From assembly GCF_001556045.1 (NCBI RefSeq), contig NZ_LSIC01000073.1, forward strand, positions 186,001 through 250,000: DNA of 64,000 nucleotides. The letters are read 5' to 3'. The DNA comes from Bradyrhizobium sp. CCH5-F6. Lineage in GTDB: Bacteria > Pseudomonadota > Alphaproteobacteria > Rhizobiales > Xanthobacteraceae. A program made the translations under genes and the position numbers. Below the pieces are notes generated by a model. That model saw nothing but the letters and a program-made list of their open reading frames with translations. It was not told where the DNA came from and made no database searches. This document shows positions 17,316-25,964 of the stretch, piece by piece; within the stretch, counting starts at the first letter, position 1, and each line of letters starts with the position of its first letter.

Positions 17316-18596
17316 ATGAAATTCCATCGATCCGTCTTTCAATCCGTTCTGGCGCTTGCAGCGGTTGCCCTTCTCGCGGGGACCAGCGCTGGCCACGCGC
17401 AACAGCAGGACAAGAACAAGCCGCTGAAGAAATACGAATCCGGCACCAAGGAGTTCTGGACTCATCCGCCGGACGACTGGTTCCTCGGCGACGAGACCGA
17501 GGCGCAGAAGGGCCTCGCGCCGCCGTCGGGACCGCCGACCGGCGCCTCCGACGCCGAGCTCGCCAACATCGTCAAGAAGATCAAGCTGCCGGCGGGCTTC
17601 AAGATCGATGTCTACGCCTCGGGCGTGCTGGCTGCGCGGCAGATGGCCTGGGGTGACAAGGGCACCCTGTTCGTCGGCTCGTTCGGCCTCGGCAACGTCT
17701 ATGCCATCAAGGACAACAACGGAAAGAAGGAGGTCAAGACTGTCCTCAAGGGCCTCAACATGCCCACCGGTGTCGCCTTCAGGGACGGCGCGCTCTACGT
17801 CATCGCCGTCGACAAGCTGATCCGCTACGACAACGCCGAAGCCAATCTCGACAATCTCGGCCAGGGCAAGGTCGTCTATGACGACATGCCCTCTTATGCC
17901 GCCCATGGCTGGAAATACATCGCGGTCGACAAGGAGGGCTGGTTCTTCCTGCCGTTCGGACCGCCCTTCAACATCGGCATTCCGCCGACCAGCGTGTCGC
18001 AGATCCGCCGTGTCGATCCCAAGACCGGCAACGCCGAGATCTACGCGCTCGGCGTCCGCAACTCGGTCGGCGGTGACGTCGATCCGCGCACCGGCAAATA
18101 CTGGTTCACCGAGAATGCCCGCGACTGGATCAGCGATGACCTGCCTTCCGACAAGCTGAACATGATCAACAGGATCGGCGAGCATTTCGGCTATCCCTAT
18201 TGCCACCAGGGCAATCTGCCTGACGACAAGTTCGCGATGGGCCACAAATGCTCCGAGTTCACACCGCCCGTGCTGAATCTCGGCGCCCATGTCGCTCCGC
18301 TCGGCATGAAGTTCTATACCGGCGACCAATTCCCCGCCGACTACAAGAACAACATCCTGATCGCCGAGCACGGCTCCTGGAATCGCCACAAGTACCAGGG
18401 CGCGCGCATCGTGCGCGTGATCGTCGGGCCTGACGGCAAGAACCCCAAGAAGGAGATCTTCGCCTCCGGCTGGCTCGAGGGCGACCAGGGCTATCTCGGC
18501 CGTCCCAACGACATCATCCTCGCCAAGGACGGGTCGATCCTCGTCGCCGACGATTGGGCCGGCGCGATCTACCGCATCAGCTACAGCAAGAAGTAG
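17316..18596 (+). CDS. Periplasmic PQQ-dependent sugar dehydrogenase-like (sorbosone dehydrogenase family) protein
   Basis: 426 residues with a Sec signal peptide (first ~28, cleavage near GHAQQQ). The mature part is a six-bladed beta-propeller of the GSDH/sorbosone dehydrogenase type: recurring blades such as PAGFKIDVYASGV, GVRNSVGGDVDPRTGKYWFTENARD, IAEHGSWNR and GSILVADDWAGAIYRISY. Family members oxidise aldoses or related alcohols with PQQ in the periplasm, passing electrons to cytochrome c. The cytochrome c gene 185 bases downstream is a natural acceptor. Substrate unknown. Confidence 0.9.
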   Translation: MKFHRSVFQSVLALAAVALLAGTSAGHAQQQDKNKPLKKYESGTKEFWTHPPDDWFLGDETEAQKGLAPPSGPPTGASDAELANIVKKIKLPAGFKIDVYASGVLAARQMAWGDKGTLFVGSFGLGNVYAIKDNNGKKEVKTVLKGLNMPTGVAFRDGALYVIAVDKLIRYDNAEANLDNLGQGKVVYDDMPSYAAHGWKYIAVDKEGWFFLPFGPPFNIGIPPTSVSQIRRVDPKTGNAEIYALGVRNSVGGDVDPRTGKYWFTENARDWISDDLPSDKLNMINRIGEHFGYPYCHQGNLPDDKFAMGHKCSEFTPPVLNLGAHVAPLGMKFYTGDQFPADYKNNILIAEHGSWNRHKYQGARIVRVIVGPDGKNPKKEIFASGWLEGDQGYLGRPNDIILAKDGSILVADDWAGAIYRISYSKK

Positions 18597-18610
18597 CGCG
18601 ACCTAACGGA

Positions 18611-18645
18611 GAGGCTGCGACCGGTGACGGTTGCAGCCTCTTTTG
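18611..18645 (+). terminator. Rho-independent terminator after the PQQ-type dehydrogenase
   Basis: GAGGCTGCGACCG pairs with CGGTTGCAGCCTC (13 bp, one G-T pair) around a GTGA loop and is followed by TTTTG. It would uncouple the cytochrome c gene, at least partly, from the dehydrogenase transcript. Confidence 0.85.
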
Positions 18646-18675
18646 TTCGTGACGGGCCTGCGGTGGAACGCGTTC

Positions 18676-18759
18676 GTCATGCCCGGACTTGATCCGGGAA
18701 TCCATCAAAAGAGAAGCTTCTTGCAAGAGGGATGGATTGCCGGGTCAAGCCCGGCAATG
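18676..18759. repeat. Palindromic intergenic repeat
   Basis: GTCATGCCCGGACTTGATCC...GGAATCCATC on the left and GATGGATTGCCGGGTCAAGC...CCCGGCAATG on the right form nested imperfect inverted arms. This resembles the well-known kind of dispersed alphaproteobacterial repeat whose spurious translation reads MPGLDPGIH. It separates the dehydrogenase terminator from the cytochrome c start. Confidence 0.8.
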
Positions 18760-18780
18760 GCAGCCGGAGAAAAATCAGCC

Positions 18781-19365
18781 ATGCGGGTCGTTCGGTTCGG
18801 AATTCTGTCTGCGACGCTTCTGCTCGCATTCATCCCGGCCCATGCCGCCGACAATGCCGCGATCAAGGAGAAGGCCGCCGCCTGCGCCGGCTGCCACGGC
18901 GAGAACGGCATCTCGCAGACCGAGAACATTCCCTCGCTCGCCGGCCAGCCCGATCAATTCCTGCAGTGGCAGCTGGTGTTCTTTCGCGCCGGTGCGCGCA
19001 AGAACGAGCAGATGCAGCCGATCGTCGAGCAGATGACCAACGAGGATATCCGCAATTTCGGCGCTTACTTTTCGCAGCTCCCGCCGCCCAAAGGTCCGGA
19101 GGACAAAGATCCGGACTTGTCGAAAAAGGGCGCACAGGTCGCTGCCGGTCGCCGCTGCGCCTCATGCCATACGGACAGCTATGCCGGCACCAAGGGCGTC
19201 GCCCGGCTCGCCGGCCAGCGCCAGGAATATCTCGTCAAGGCGCTGCACGACTACAAGGCGGGTCAGCGCATCGGCAACGGCGTCGCTGCGATGGTCGATG
19301 TCGCCTATCGCATGAGCGACGAGGAAATCACCGCCGTCTCGCACTATCTGGCGCATTTGAAATAG
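18781..19365 (+). CDS. Diheme cytochrome c (c4/c553-like)
   Basis: 194 residues with a signal peptide (MRVVRFGILSATLLLAFIPA, cleavage after AHA). Two class I heme c sites are visible, CAGCH and CASCH, one in each half, giving a two-domain c4-like protein; Met ligands are plausible in the MQPI and AYRMSDEE contexts. It should act in the periplasm as electron carrier, probably for the neighbouring dehydrogenase. The start at 18781 is preferred because the longer frame from 18631 translates through the intergenic repeat. Confidence 0.92.
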   Translation: MRVVRFGILSATLLLAFIPAHAADNAAIKEKAAACAGCHGENGISQTENIPSLAGQPDQFLQWQLVFFRAGARKNEQMQPIVEQMTNEDIRNFGAYFSQLPPPKGPEDKDPDLSKKGAQVAAGRRCASCHTDSYAGTKGVARLAGQRQEYLVKALHDYKAGQRIGNGVAAMVDVAYRMSDEEITAVSHYLAHLK

Positions 19366-19442
19366 CGCGAAGCCTTCGCCACAACGCCATTGTCGTCCCG
19401 GACAAGCGAGCGCGTAGATCAGGACGACGTTGCAGTGTGCAG

Positions 19443-20366
19443 TCAGCTCCCCCGCTGCTTCTCATACGCCTTCAGATGCGTATAGGCGATGCGCAGCTTC
19501 GGCACCGGCACCTTGGCCGCATCGGCGCGCGCGATCAGATCGCCGATGACGTGGTCGGCCTCGACCGGCAGGCCAGCCTTGATGTCGCGGAACATCGACG
19601 CGGTCATCGGCGAGCCTTCTGCGGTGAGGTTGCCCTTCACCCGCTCGAAGAACGGCCCGCCCGGCGGATAGCCGCATGCGGTGGCGATCGCGCTGGTCTC
19701 GTCCAGCATGCCGAGCAGGAAATCCCGGCCGCCGGGAGCCGCCAGGATGTCGCCGACGGAGGCGCGCATCAGGCTGGTGGACGCCGCGAGCGAGGAGAGG
19801 AACACCCACTTCTCCCACATGTCCTGCATGATGTTCTGGCTCGCGGTGGCGCCAGTGATGCCGCTCTTGAAGGCTTCGTCGATCGCCTTCACCCGGTCCG
19901 ACATCTTGCCGTCGCGCTCGCCGTAATTGATCGACTGCATCGGCTGAAGCTGCACCACCTCGCGCTTTTCGTTCAAAGTCGCTGCGATGGCGCAGAGGCC
20001 GCCGAGCACCCGCTCCTTGCCGAACCTGGCATCCAGCGTGTCGAGATGCTTCATGCCGTTGAGCATTGGAATGATCGCGGTGTTCGGTCCGACCGCCGCG
20101 GCGAACGATTTGATGGCGTCGTCGAGGTCGAACGCCTTGCAGCTCAAGAGCACGACGTCGAACTTGTCCTTGAGCGCATCCGCCTGCACTGTCGGCGGAT
20201 TTTTCAAGGTCACGTCGCCGTTCGGGCTCTTGATGACGAGGCCCGCGCTCGCGAGCTCGCTGGCGCGACGGGGCCGGACCAGGAAGGTGACGTCGCGGCC
20301 GGCCTGCAACAGCCTGCCACCAAAATAGCCGCCGATGGCGCCGGCGCCGACCACGAGGATACGCAT
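19443..20366 (-). CDS. 2-dehydropantoate 2-reductase family protein
   Basis: 307 residues with N-terminal Rossmann motif VVGAGAIGGYFGGRL and the C-terminal ApbA/PanE domain (SSLAASTSLMRASVGDIL, GSPMTASMFRDIKAG, EADHVIGDLIARA). PanE enzymes reduce ketopantoate to pantoate with NADPH in pantothenate synthesis. Paralogues of this group are common in Rhizobiales and several act on other 2-oxo acids, so the symbol panE is not assigned. Probably cotranscribed with or following the HCCA-isomerase-like gene. Confidence 0.88.
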   Translation of the reverse strand: MRILVVGAGAIGGYFGGRLLQAGRDVTFLVRPRRASELASAGLVIKSPNGDVTLKNPPTVQADALKDKFDVVLLSCKAFDLDDAIKSFAAAVGPNTAIIPMLNGMKHLDTLDARFGKERVLGGLCAIAATLNEKREVVQLQPMQSINYGERDGKMSDRVKAIDEAFKSGITGATASQNIMQDMWEKWVFLSSLAASTSLMRASVGDILAAPGGRDFLLGMLDETSAIATACGYPPGGPFFERVKGNLTAEGSPMTASMFRDIKAGLPVEADHVIGDLIARADAAKVPVPKLRIAYTHLKAYEKQRGS

Positions 20367-20400
20367 GCAAGAGCTCCGTTATTGTTGTTCTTCGGACAAA

Positions 20401-20478
20401 AGCGAATGGCGAACAGGGGGTAGCGAATAGGATAGCAGATAACGAAACGCGAGTAACGTTTCCACTACTCGCCATTCA
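20401..20478. repeat. Inverted repeat of the AGCGAATGG type
   Basis: GAATGGCGA (20404-20412) is complemented by TCGCCATTC (20469-20477), with further TAGCGAATAG / CTACTCGCC similarity between. It resembles the element at 8517-8559. It fills the gap upstream of the ketopantoate-reductase-like gene and touches the stop codon of the HCCA-isomerase-like gene. Confidence 0.55.
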
Positions 20479-21099
20479 TTACTCGCCCTTCCCCAACACC
20501 ATTTCCTCGACCTCGCGCAGCTGTTCCTTGCCGAAGAACATCTCGTCGCCGACGAAGAAGGTCGGCGAGCCGAACGCGCCGCGGGCGACGGCCTCCTCGG
20601 TGTTCTTGATCAGCTTGCCCTTCACCTCGGGTTCCCCGGCGCGGGCGAACAGCTTTTGCGCGTCGAGGCCGGAGGAGGCCAGCGCCTTCGCCGCGATTTC
20701 AGGGTCGTCCATCTTCTTCGGCTCGCGCCACATGTGGTGGAAGGTGGCCTCGACATACTCTTCGAACACGCCTTCGAGCTGTGCCGCGATCGCCGCGCGC
20801 ATCAGGTTCAGCGTGTTGACGGGGAAATGCGGATTCCAGACATAGGGCTGGACATGGAAGCGCTTGATGAAGCGCTCGGTCTCGATCGCCTGGAATTCAC
20901 GCTTGTTCCTGATGCCGGCCAGGCTCTCCGCCGGCGACTTGTTGTTGGTCGACTTGAAGATGCCGCCGAGCAGGATCGGCACATACTCGAACTTGACGCC
21001 GATCCGCTGCTCGATCGCCGGAATCGCCAGATGGCTGAGATAGGCGTTGGGGCTGCCGAAGTCGAACAGGAATTGCGGGGCAGTGCGGGTCAAAATCAT
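20479..21099 (-). CDS. 2-hydroxychromene-2-carboxylate isomerase family (DsbA-like) protein
   Basis: 206 residues, kappa-class GST/DsbA-like thioredoxin fold. FLFDFGSPNAYLSH holds the conserved Ser that replaces the catalytic Cys in HCCA isomerases; FPVNTLNLMRA and the GSPTFFVGDEMFFG cis-Pro region are also typical. The type enzyme isomerises 2-hydroxychromene-2-carboxylate in naphthalene breakdown using glutathione, but most family members outside such pathways have unknown substrates, and no catabolic genes are nearby. Cytoplasmic. Confidence 0.88.
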   Translation of the reverse strand: MILTRTAPQFLFDFGSPNAYLSHLAIPAIEQRIGVKFEYVPILLGGIFKSTNNKSPAESLAGIRNKREFQAIETERFIKRFHVQPYVWNPHFPVNTLNLMRAAIAAQLEGVFEEYVEATFHHMWREPKKMDDPEIAAKALASSGLDAQKLFARAGEPEVKGKLIKNTEEAVARGAFGSPTFFVGDEMFFGKEQLREVEEMVLGKGE

Positions 21100-21185
21100 A
21101 CTCCCTGACGTCGCTTTTTTTCATTGTGGCGCAGGCCGCGCCACGGGTCCACCGTTTAATGACGGTCATAATACTTAGGGTCCCG

Positions 21186-22535
21186 TCAGACCAGACGCCG
21201 GATCGCCTGCTTGCGCCACACCAGGACGTAATAGCCCATCTGCAAGACGAGCATGGCGCAGAACACGATCGGATAGGCAGCCCAGACGCCCTCGAGGCCG
21301 ATCGCGCGGCTCAGGATCACCGCGGCCGGCAGCTCGATCGCGACAATCGCGAAGATCGACAGCAGCATCGGTGTCAAGGCGACGCCGGCCGCGCGCATCG
21401 CACCGGAAAACACGGTCGCCAAGCCGAACGGCACCGAGCTCCACAGGGCGATGTACAGCAGCCGTTTCGCCATATCGAGCACGGCGCCGTCGGTGATGAA
21501 GATGCCGAGCACCGCGCGCGGCATGAGGTAGATCAGCGCCACCAGCCCGCCGGTCAGGACGAGGTTGAAGATGAGGCCGGTGCGTACGATGCCGTCGAGC
21601 CGCGCCCTGTCGCCGCCGCCGATCGCTTGCGCGCCGAGGATCGAGACCGCGATCGAAATCGACATCGCCGTGAACTGCGTATAGCCCATCACCTGGTTGA
21701 CGGCGCCATAAGCCGCAGTGGCGTCCGATCCGAAGCCGTTGACGAGGCCGAGCAGCACCAGCTCTGCGATGGCCATGGACATCATGCCGATCGCGGTCGG
21801 CAGTCCGATGCCGAGGATCTTTCCGAGCACGGCGCCGTTGAGCCGCAAATGACGGAGCAGTGCGGCGTCCGGCGCGAGCGGGTGCTTGCGTCGCAGCAGA
21901 TAGACGGCCAGCATGATCAGCGTGAGCGCGTTCGAGATCGCGGCCGCCCATGCCGGACTGGTGATGCCGGTCGCCGGCAGTCCGGACCCACCGCGGATCA
22001 GCAATGGCGTCAGGATCAGGCCGATCGCGGTCGACGACGCCAGCGCCAGCAGCGGCGTCAGGGCGTCGCCGACGCCGCGGATCATCGCCGTCATCACCAG
22101 AAAGACGAAGCCGAGCGGCATTGTCAGCAACATGACTCTGGCATAGGCGCTGGCCTCATCGAGAATGTCGGCGGGCGTGGCGAGCGCCATCATCAATTGA
22201 CGGCTGAACAGCCCACCAACCAGTGCAACCGAAATCGACAGCAGCAGGCCGACTGCGAGTGTCGTACCCGCGATGATCTTGATCCGGCCGTGCTCACCCG
22301 CGCCAAAGGCCTGGCCGATCAGCACGGTGGCGCCGGTGCTCAGCCCCATGACGAAGGCGAACAGGAAGAACATCACCGGGAAGAAGGCCGAGACCGCGGC
22401 GAGCGCCTCGACGCCGATCATCTGGCCGAGATAGACGTTGCTGACGGTGCCGAACAGCGATTGCAGGGCGTTGCTCAGCATCAAGGGCGCGAGGAAGCGG
22501 AGGAATGTGGTCCAGAGCGGTTTTGGAGCGGACAT
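21186..22535 (-). CDS. MATE-family efflux transporter
   Basis: 449 residues, about 12 transmembrane helices in two repeated halves: PLMLSNALQSLFGTVSNVYLG in the first and GLPTAIGMMSMAIAELVLLG in the equivalent place of the second. MATE proteins exchange Na+ or H+ for cationic drugs and metabolites across the inner membrane. Start at 22535 is chosen because AAGG lies upstream, whereas the in-frame ATG at 22550 has none. No adjacent regulator to suggest a substrate. Confidence 0.92.
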   Translation of the reverse strand: MSAPKPLWTTFLRFLAPLMLSNALQSLFGTVSNVYLGQMIGVEALAAVSAFFPVMFFLFAFVMGLSTGATVLIGQAFGAGEHGRIKIIAGTTLAVGLLLSISVALVGGLFSRQLMMALATPADILDEASAYARVMLLTMPLGFVFLVMTAMIRGVGDALTPLLALASSTAIGLILTPLLIRGGSGLPATGITSPAWAAAISNALTLIMLAVYLLRRKHPLAPDAALLRHLRLNGAVLGKILGIGLPTAIGMMSMAIAELVLLGLVNGFGSDATAAYGAVNQVMGYTQFTAMSISIAVSILGAQAIGGGDRARLDGIVRTGLIFNLVLTGGLVALIYLMPRAVLGIFITDGAVLDMAKRLLYIALWSSVPFGLATVFSGAMRAAGVALTPMLLSIFAIVAIELPAAVILSRAIGLEGVWAAYPIVFCAMLVLQMGYYVLVWRKQAIRRLV

Positions 22536-22619
22536 GGATCGGCCTTTCATCAGGGCGTGCGAAGCCGTTGCCGCGCAATGCGCGGCTCGGCCGTCGATGG
22601 GGTTGTGAAGAGCGCTGCC

Positions 22620-23219
22620 TTAAGCGCGGTCGCTGTAGGCGAGCTTGACGATGTGGTCGCGGATATCAGTCGGCCAATCGGCGATCAGTCCGGTGAAGCG
22701 CCGCCGGTCATCCGCGAACAGCGCGCGCGAGGCCTCCTCGAACTGCGGCAAGTCGCCGGCCATGGTCGACATGAAGTGATAGGCCGCATCGCGCGCCTGG
22801 CGCTCGCGGTCCTTGGCGCCGCTGGCGCGCCTGGCCTCGTCGACGAGCTTGCGCAGCGCGACCGAGGCACCGCCGGCTTGAGAGTTGAGCCACTCCCAGT
22901 GCCGCGGCAGCAAGGTCACCTCCCGCGCGACCACGCCGAGCTTCGGCCGGCCGCGTCCGCGCGGCTCCGTAGGCGGCTCGGCGCTTTCGGTCGCGGGTGG
23001 CGGCATGAGCTTGGCCAGCCGCGCCAGCACCTCGCGATCGTCGCCGCGCAGGTCGAAGTCGATCGACCGGCCCGTGCCGTCGTCGAAGATGATGATCGGC
23101 TGATCCAGCGGCTGTGTCGCCCGCTTGACGGCGAGCGCCACGTCGCCTGCCGTGCCGGAGGCCAGCCGGCGCTGGCCGACGAAGGCTGTGAAAGTCGCTT
23201 GCATTGGAATCGTTACCAT
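22620..23219 (-). CDS. DUF2239 family protein
   Basis: 199 residues matching the DUF2239 layout: N-terminal FTAFVGQRRLASGT, PIIIFDDGTGRSIDFDLRG, a linker with GRGRPKLGVVAREVTLLPRHWEWLN and a C-terminal DAAYHFMSTMAGDLPQFEEA segment. The middle motif looks like a RHH/MetJ-like DNA-facing segment, and the family is sometimes treated as regulatory, but its function is not established. In-frame ATG at 23204 is an alternative start. Divergent from a GST gene across twin ACCCGGGT palindromes, which could be its own operator sites. Confidence 0.85.
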   Translation of the reverse strand: MVTIPMQATFTAFVGQRRLASGTAGDVALAVKRATQPLDQPIIIFDDGTGRSIDFDLRGDDREVLARLAKLMPPPATESAEPPTEPRGRGRPKLGVVAREVTLLPRHWEWLNSQAGGASVALRKLVDEARRASGAKDRERQARDAAYHFMSTMAGDLPQFEEASRALFADDRRRFTGLIADWPTDIRDHIVKLAYSDRA

Positions 23220-23241
23220 ATTGATCGCGTTGGCAGCTTAA

Positions 23242-23278
23242 TACCCGGGTAAATTATTCGCGTCAATATACCCGGGTG
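23242..23278. promoter_or_regulatory. Twin palindromic operator (TACCCGGGTA type)
   Basis: TACCCGGGTA (23242-23251, perfect palindrome) and TACCCGGGTG (23269-23278) are repeated with centres 27 bases apart in an AT-rich stretch of the divergent DUF2239/GST intergenic region. Two spaced copies of an 8-bp core CCCGGG palindrome between divergent starts strongly suggest a dimeric regulator site; which protein binds is unknown. Confidence 0.6.
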
Positions 23279-23368
23279 AAAATATCTGCACCGACGGCTC
23301 GACAATGCGTTCCTAGGCTGGCACGAACGCGCGGCCGATCGACCACGCCAAGCCCTGAGGACCTCGCG

Positions 23369-24034
23369 ATGCTGACCGTTCACCACCTCAACAATTCCCG
23401 CTCGCAGCGCGTGCTGTGGCTGCTCGAGGAGTTGGACGTGCCCTACGAGATCGTGCGCTACCAGCGCCAGCCGGACATGCGCGCGCCGAACGAGTTGCGC
23501 GCCATTCATCCGCTCGGCAAGTCGCCGGTCATCACGGACAACGGCAACACCATCGCCGAGTCGGGTGCGATCATCGAATATCTCATCGCCACCTACGGCA
23601 ATGGCCGGCTGATTCCCCCGCCGAACACGCCGGAGCGCCTGCGCTACACCTATTGGCTGCATTATGCGGAGGGATCCGCGATGCAGCCCCTGCTGCTCAA
23701 GCTGCTGTTCACGCTGATGCCGAAGCGCGCGCCCGCCCTGCTGCGCCCGCTGGTTCGAAAGGTCTGCAACCAGGCGCTGACCGCGCTGGTCAATCCCCAG
23801 ATCAAGCAGCACATGGACTATTGGGAAGGCGAGCTCGCCAAGAGCGAGTGGTTTGCGGGCAGCGAGTTCACCGCGGCCGATATCCAGATGAGCTTTCCGC
23901 TGGAAGCAGCCCAAGCGCGCGGTGGGCTGGAGCATGGCCATCCCAGGGCGATGGCGTTCCTGGAGCGCATCCACGCGCGGCCGGCCTATGCGCGCGCGCT
24001 GGAAAAAGGCGGGCCGTATCAGGTGGGCCGGTAA
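23369..24034 (+). CDS. Glutathione S-transferase
   Basis: 221 residues: N-terminal thioredoxin-like GST domain (VHHLNNSRSQRVLWLLEELDVPYE, HPLGKSPVITDNGNTIAESGAIIEYL) and all-helical C-terminal domain ending DIQMSFPLEAAQ...RPAYARALEKGG. The SRS at residues 10-12 is in the position of the catalytic Ser/Tyr of theta-like bacterial GSTs. Start at 23369 has GAGGAC upstream. It probably shares control with the divergent DUF2239 gene through the CCCGGG palindromes, suggestive of a xenobiotic or redox response. Confidence 0.92.
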   Translation: MLTVHHLNNSRSQRVLWLLEELDVPYEIVRYQRQPDMRAPNELRAIHPLGKSPVITDNGNTIAESGAIIEYLIATYGNGRLIPPPNTPERLRYTYWLHYAEGSAMQPLLLKLLFTLMPKRAPALLRPLVRKVCNQALTALVNPQIKQHMDYWEGELAKSEWFAGSEFTAADIQMSFPLEAAQARGGLEHGHPRAMAFLERIHARPAYARALEKGGPYQVGR

Positions 24035-24075
24035 TCACTCTCACCGCCGTTCCCGGCGCGTGCAACCCGAACGAC

Positions 24076-24093
24076 GGTGCGCAATTGCGCACC
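24076..24093. repeat. Perfect 18-bp palindrome
   Basis: GGTGCGCAATTGCGCACC is a perfect palindrome between the convergent GST and gamma-glutamyltransferase genes. The near-identical GGTGCGCAATTTGCGCACC core recurs in the long inverted repeat at 58970-59043, so it belongs to a dispersed repeat family. Confidence 0.7.
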
Positions 24094-24114
24094 TGCGCAT
24101 GCAGGCGACGAGGT

Positions 24115-25866
24115 CTACTGCCCCGCCGCTTCTGCGCCGCGCGTGCGCGGATCGGACGCGCCGAGCGTTCCATTCGGCGTCACGAGAATCGAATTGGCCG
24201 ATGTCTGCCCCATTGGCTCGACGATGAGATGGCCCGTGGCCTTCAGTTCGGACAGCACGTCGTCGGGAAAGCCGCGTTCGACGCGCACTTCATCCGGTAG
24301 CCATTGGTGATGCAGCCGCGGCGCAGCGACGGCGGCCGCGACGTCCATCTTGTAGTCGAGCACGTTCACGATCACCTGGAGCACGGTCGAGATGATGCGG
24401 CTGCCGCCGGGTGAGCCCGTCACCAGCACCGGCTTGCCGTCCCTCAGCACGATCGTCGGCGACATCGACGAGAGCGGCCGTTTGCCGGGGCCGGGCAGGT
24501 TCGCCTCGAAGCCGACGAGGCCATAGGCGTTGGATGCGCCAACTGCCGCGGTGAAATCGTCGAGCTCGTTGTTGAGCAGCACGCCGGTGCCCTCGGCGAC
24601 CAGGCCGACACCATAGCTGAAGTTCAGCGTGTAGGTGTTGCTGACGGCGTTGCCGCGACCGTCGACGACGGAAAAATGGGTGGTGTTGCTGCCCTCGCGC
24701 GTCGCGGCAGAAGCGGACACGATTTCCTTCGACGGCGTGGCCCGCCCGGTCGAAATGCCTGCGCGCAGCCTGGCGGCGTAGTCCTTCGCGACCAGCGTCT
24801 CGATCGGCGCGTTGACGAAGGCGGGATCGCCGAGATAGCGCGCGCGGTCGGCATAGGCGCGCTTCATGGCCTCGATCAGCAGATGCAGCGATGCCGCCGA
24901 TCCCTGCTTCAGATCGGCAAGCTGAAAGCCTTCGAGGATGTTGAGCGTCTCCACCAGCACCACGCCGCCGGACGAAGGCAGCGGCATCGACACGATGTCA
25001 TAGCCGCGATAGGTGCCGCGCACCGGCGCGCGGATGACCGGCTGATAGGCCTTGAGGTCGGCCGCCGTCATGATGCCACCGGCATCAGTCACGGCCTTGG
25101 CGAGTTTCTCGGCGACCGTCCCCTCGTAGAATCCGCGCGGCCCCTGTGCGGCGACGCTCGACAGCGTTTCGGCGAGATCGCCCTGCACCAGCCGGTCGCC
25201 TTCCTCCAGCGGCGTGCCATCTGGTCGCGAGAAGATCCTGGCCGAGGAAGGCCAGCGTGCCAGCCGCCGGTGCCAGCTTGGCAGCGTATCGGCAATGTCG
25301 TCGCCGATAATAAAGCCGTCGCGTGCGAGCGCGATGGCGGGCGCGAGCAGTTGCGCCAGCGTGAACCGGCCCGAGCCGTATTTGTCCAACGCCAGGGCGA
25401 GGCCTGCGACGGTGCCGGGCACGCCGATGCCGAGCGCTGAATCGCGTGACTTCGCTGTATCGGGTTTGCCGTCGGCGCCGAGGAAGATCTGCGGCGTGGT
25501 CGCGGCCGGGGCGGTCTCGCGATAATCGATCGTGACGTCTTCATTGCGATCGGCGGAATGGATCACCATGAAGCCGCCGCCGCCGACATTGCCGGCACGC
25601 GGATAGGTCACCGCCATGGCAAAGCCGGTCGCGACCGCAGCATCGACCGCATTGCCGCCGCGCCGCAGGATGTCGGCACCGACCTGCGCGGAGATCTTCT
25701 CCTGCGCCACCACCATGCCGTGCTCGGCGGCGACGGCACGCACGGTGTCGCGTGGTGGCAGGACATGGCCTCGCCGCGCATCCTGAGCGGTCGCGGGAGC
25801 GAAACCGAACGCCAGAGTGGCAATGACCGCGAAAAACGTCCGCCGTGTCGAATGAGGCGACATCAT
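24115..25866 (-). CDS. ggt: Gamma-glutamyltransferase (glutathione hydrolase)
   Basis: 583 residues, Ntn-hydrolase family, secreted: signal peptide MMSPHSTRRTFFAVIATLAF with cleavage near ATAQD. Contains the N-terminal VVAQEKISAQVGADILRRGG, GNAVDAAVA and GGGGFMVIH motifs, the autocleavage/catalytic Thr at NTTHFSVVD, and the small-subunit oxyanion region GSPGGSRIIST. It cleaves glutathione and transfers gamma-glutamyl groups in the periplasm. Start is ATG 25866 or the adjacent ATG 25863; an in-frame TTG precedes them. Convergent with GST. Confidence 0.95.
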   Translation of the reverse strand: MMSPHSTRRTFFAVIATLAFGFAPATAQDARRGHVLPPRDTVRAVAAEHGMVVAQEKISAQVGADILRRGGNAVDAAVATGFAMAVTYPRAGNVGGGGFMVIHSADRNEDVTIDYRETAPAATTPQIFLGADGKPDTAKSRDSALGIGVPGTVAGLALALDKYGSGRFTLAQLLAPAIALARDGFIIGDDIADTLPSWHRRLARWPSSARIFSRPDGTPLEEGDRLVQGDLAETLSSVAAQGPRGFYEGTVAEKLAKAVTDAGGIMTAADLKAYQPVIRAPVRGTYRGYDIVSMPLPSSGGVVLVETLNILEGFQLADLKQGSAASLHLLIEAMKRAYADRARYLGDPAFVNAPIETLVAKDYAARLRAGISTGRATPSKEIVSASAATREGSNTTHFSVVDGRGNAVSNTYTLNFSYGVGLVAEGTGVLLNNELDDFTAAVGASNAYGLVGFEANLPGPGKRPLSSMSPTIVLRDGKPVLVTGSPGGSRIISTVLQVIVNVLDYKMDVAAAVAAPRLHHQWLPDEVRVERGFPDDVLSELKATGHLIVEPMGQTSANSILVTPNGTLGASDPRTRGAEAAGQ

Positions 25867-25964
25867 CAATGTCCGTCGTGCTCTCGGGCCAGTTCACACC
25901 CTTTGCTACAATGCTATACGGTTTGCCCCGAGAGAGGCAAAACTGTTCGTGATGAGGACTGCTG

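Noticed and set aside
18631..18780. Upstream start for the cytochrome c gene
   Set aside because: The extra residues (containing MPGLDPGIH) are translation of a dispersed repeat; the signal peptide begins at 18781.
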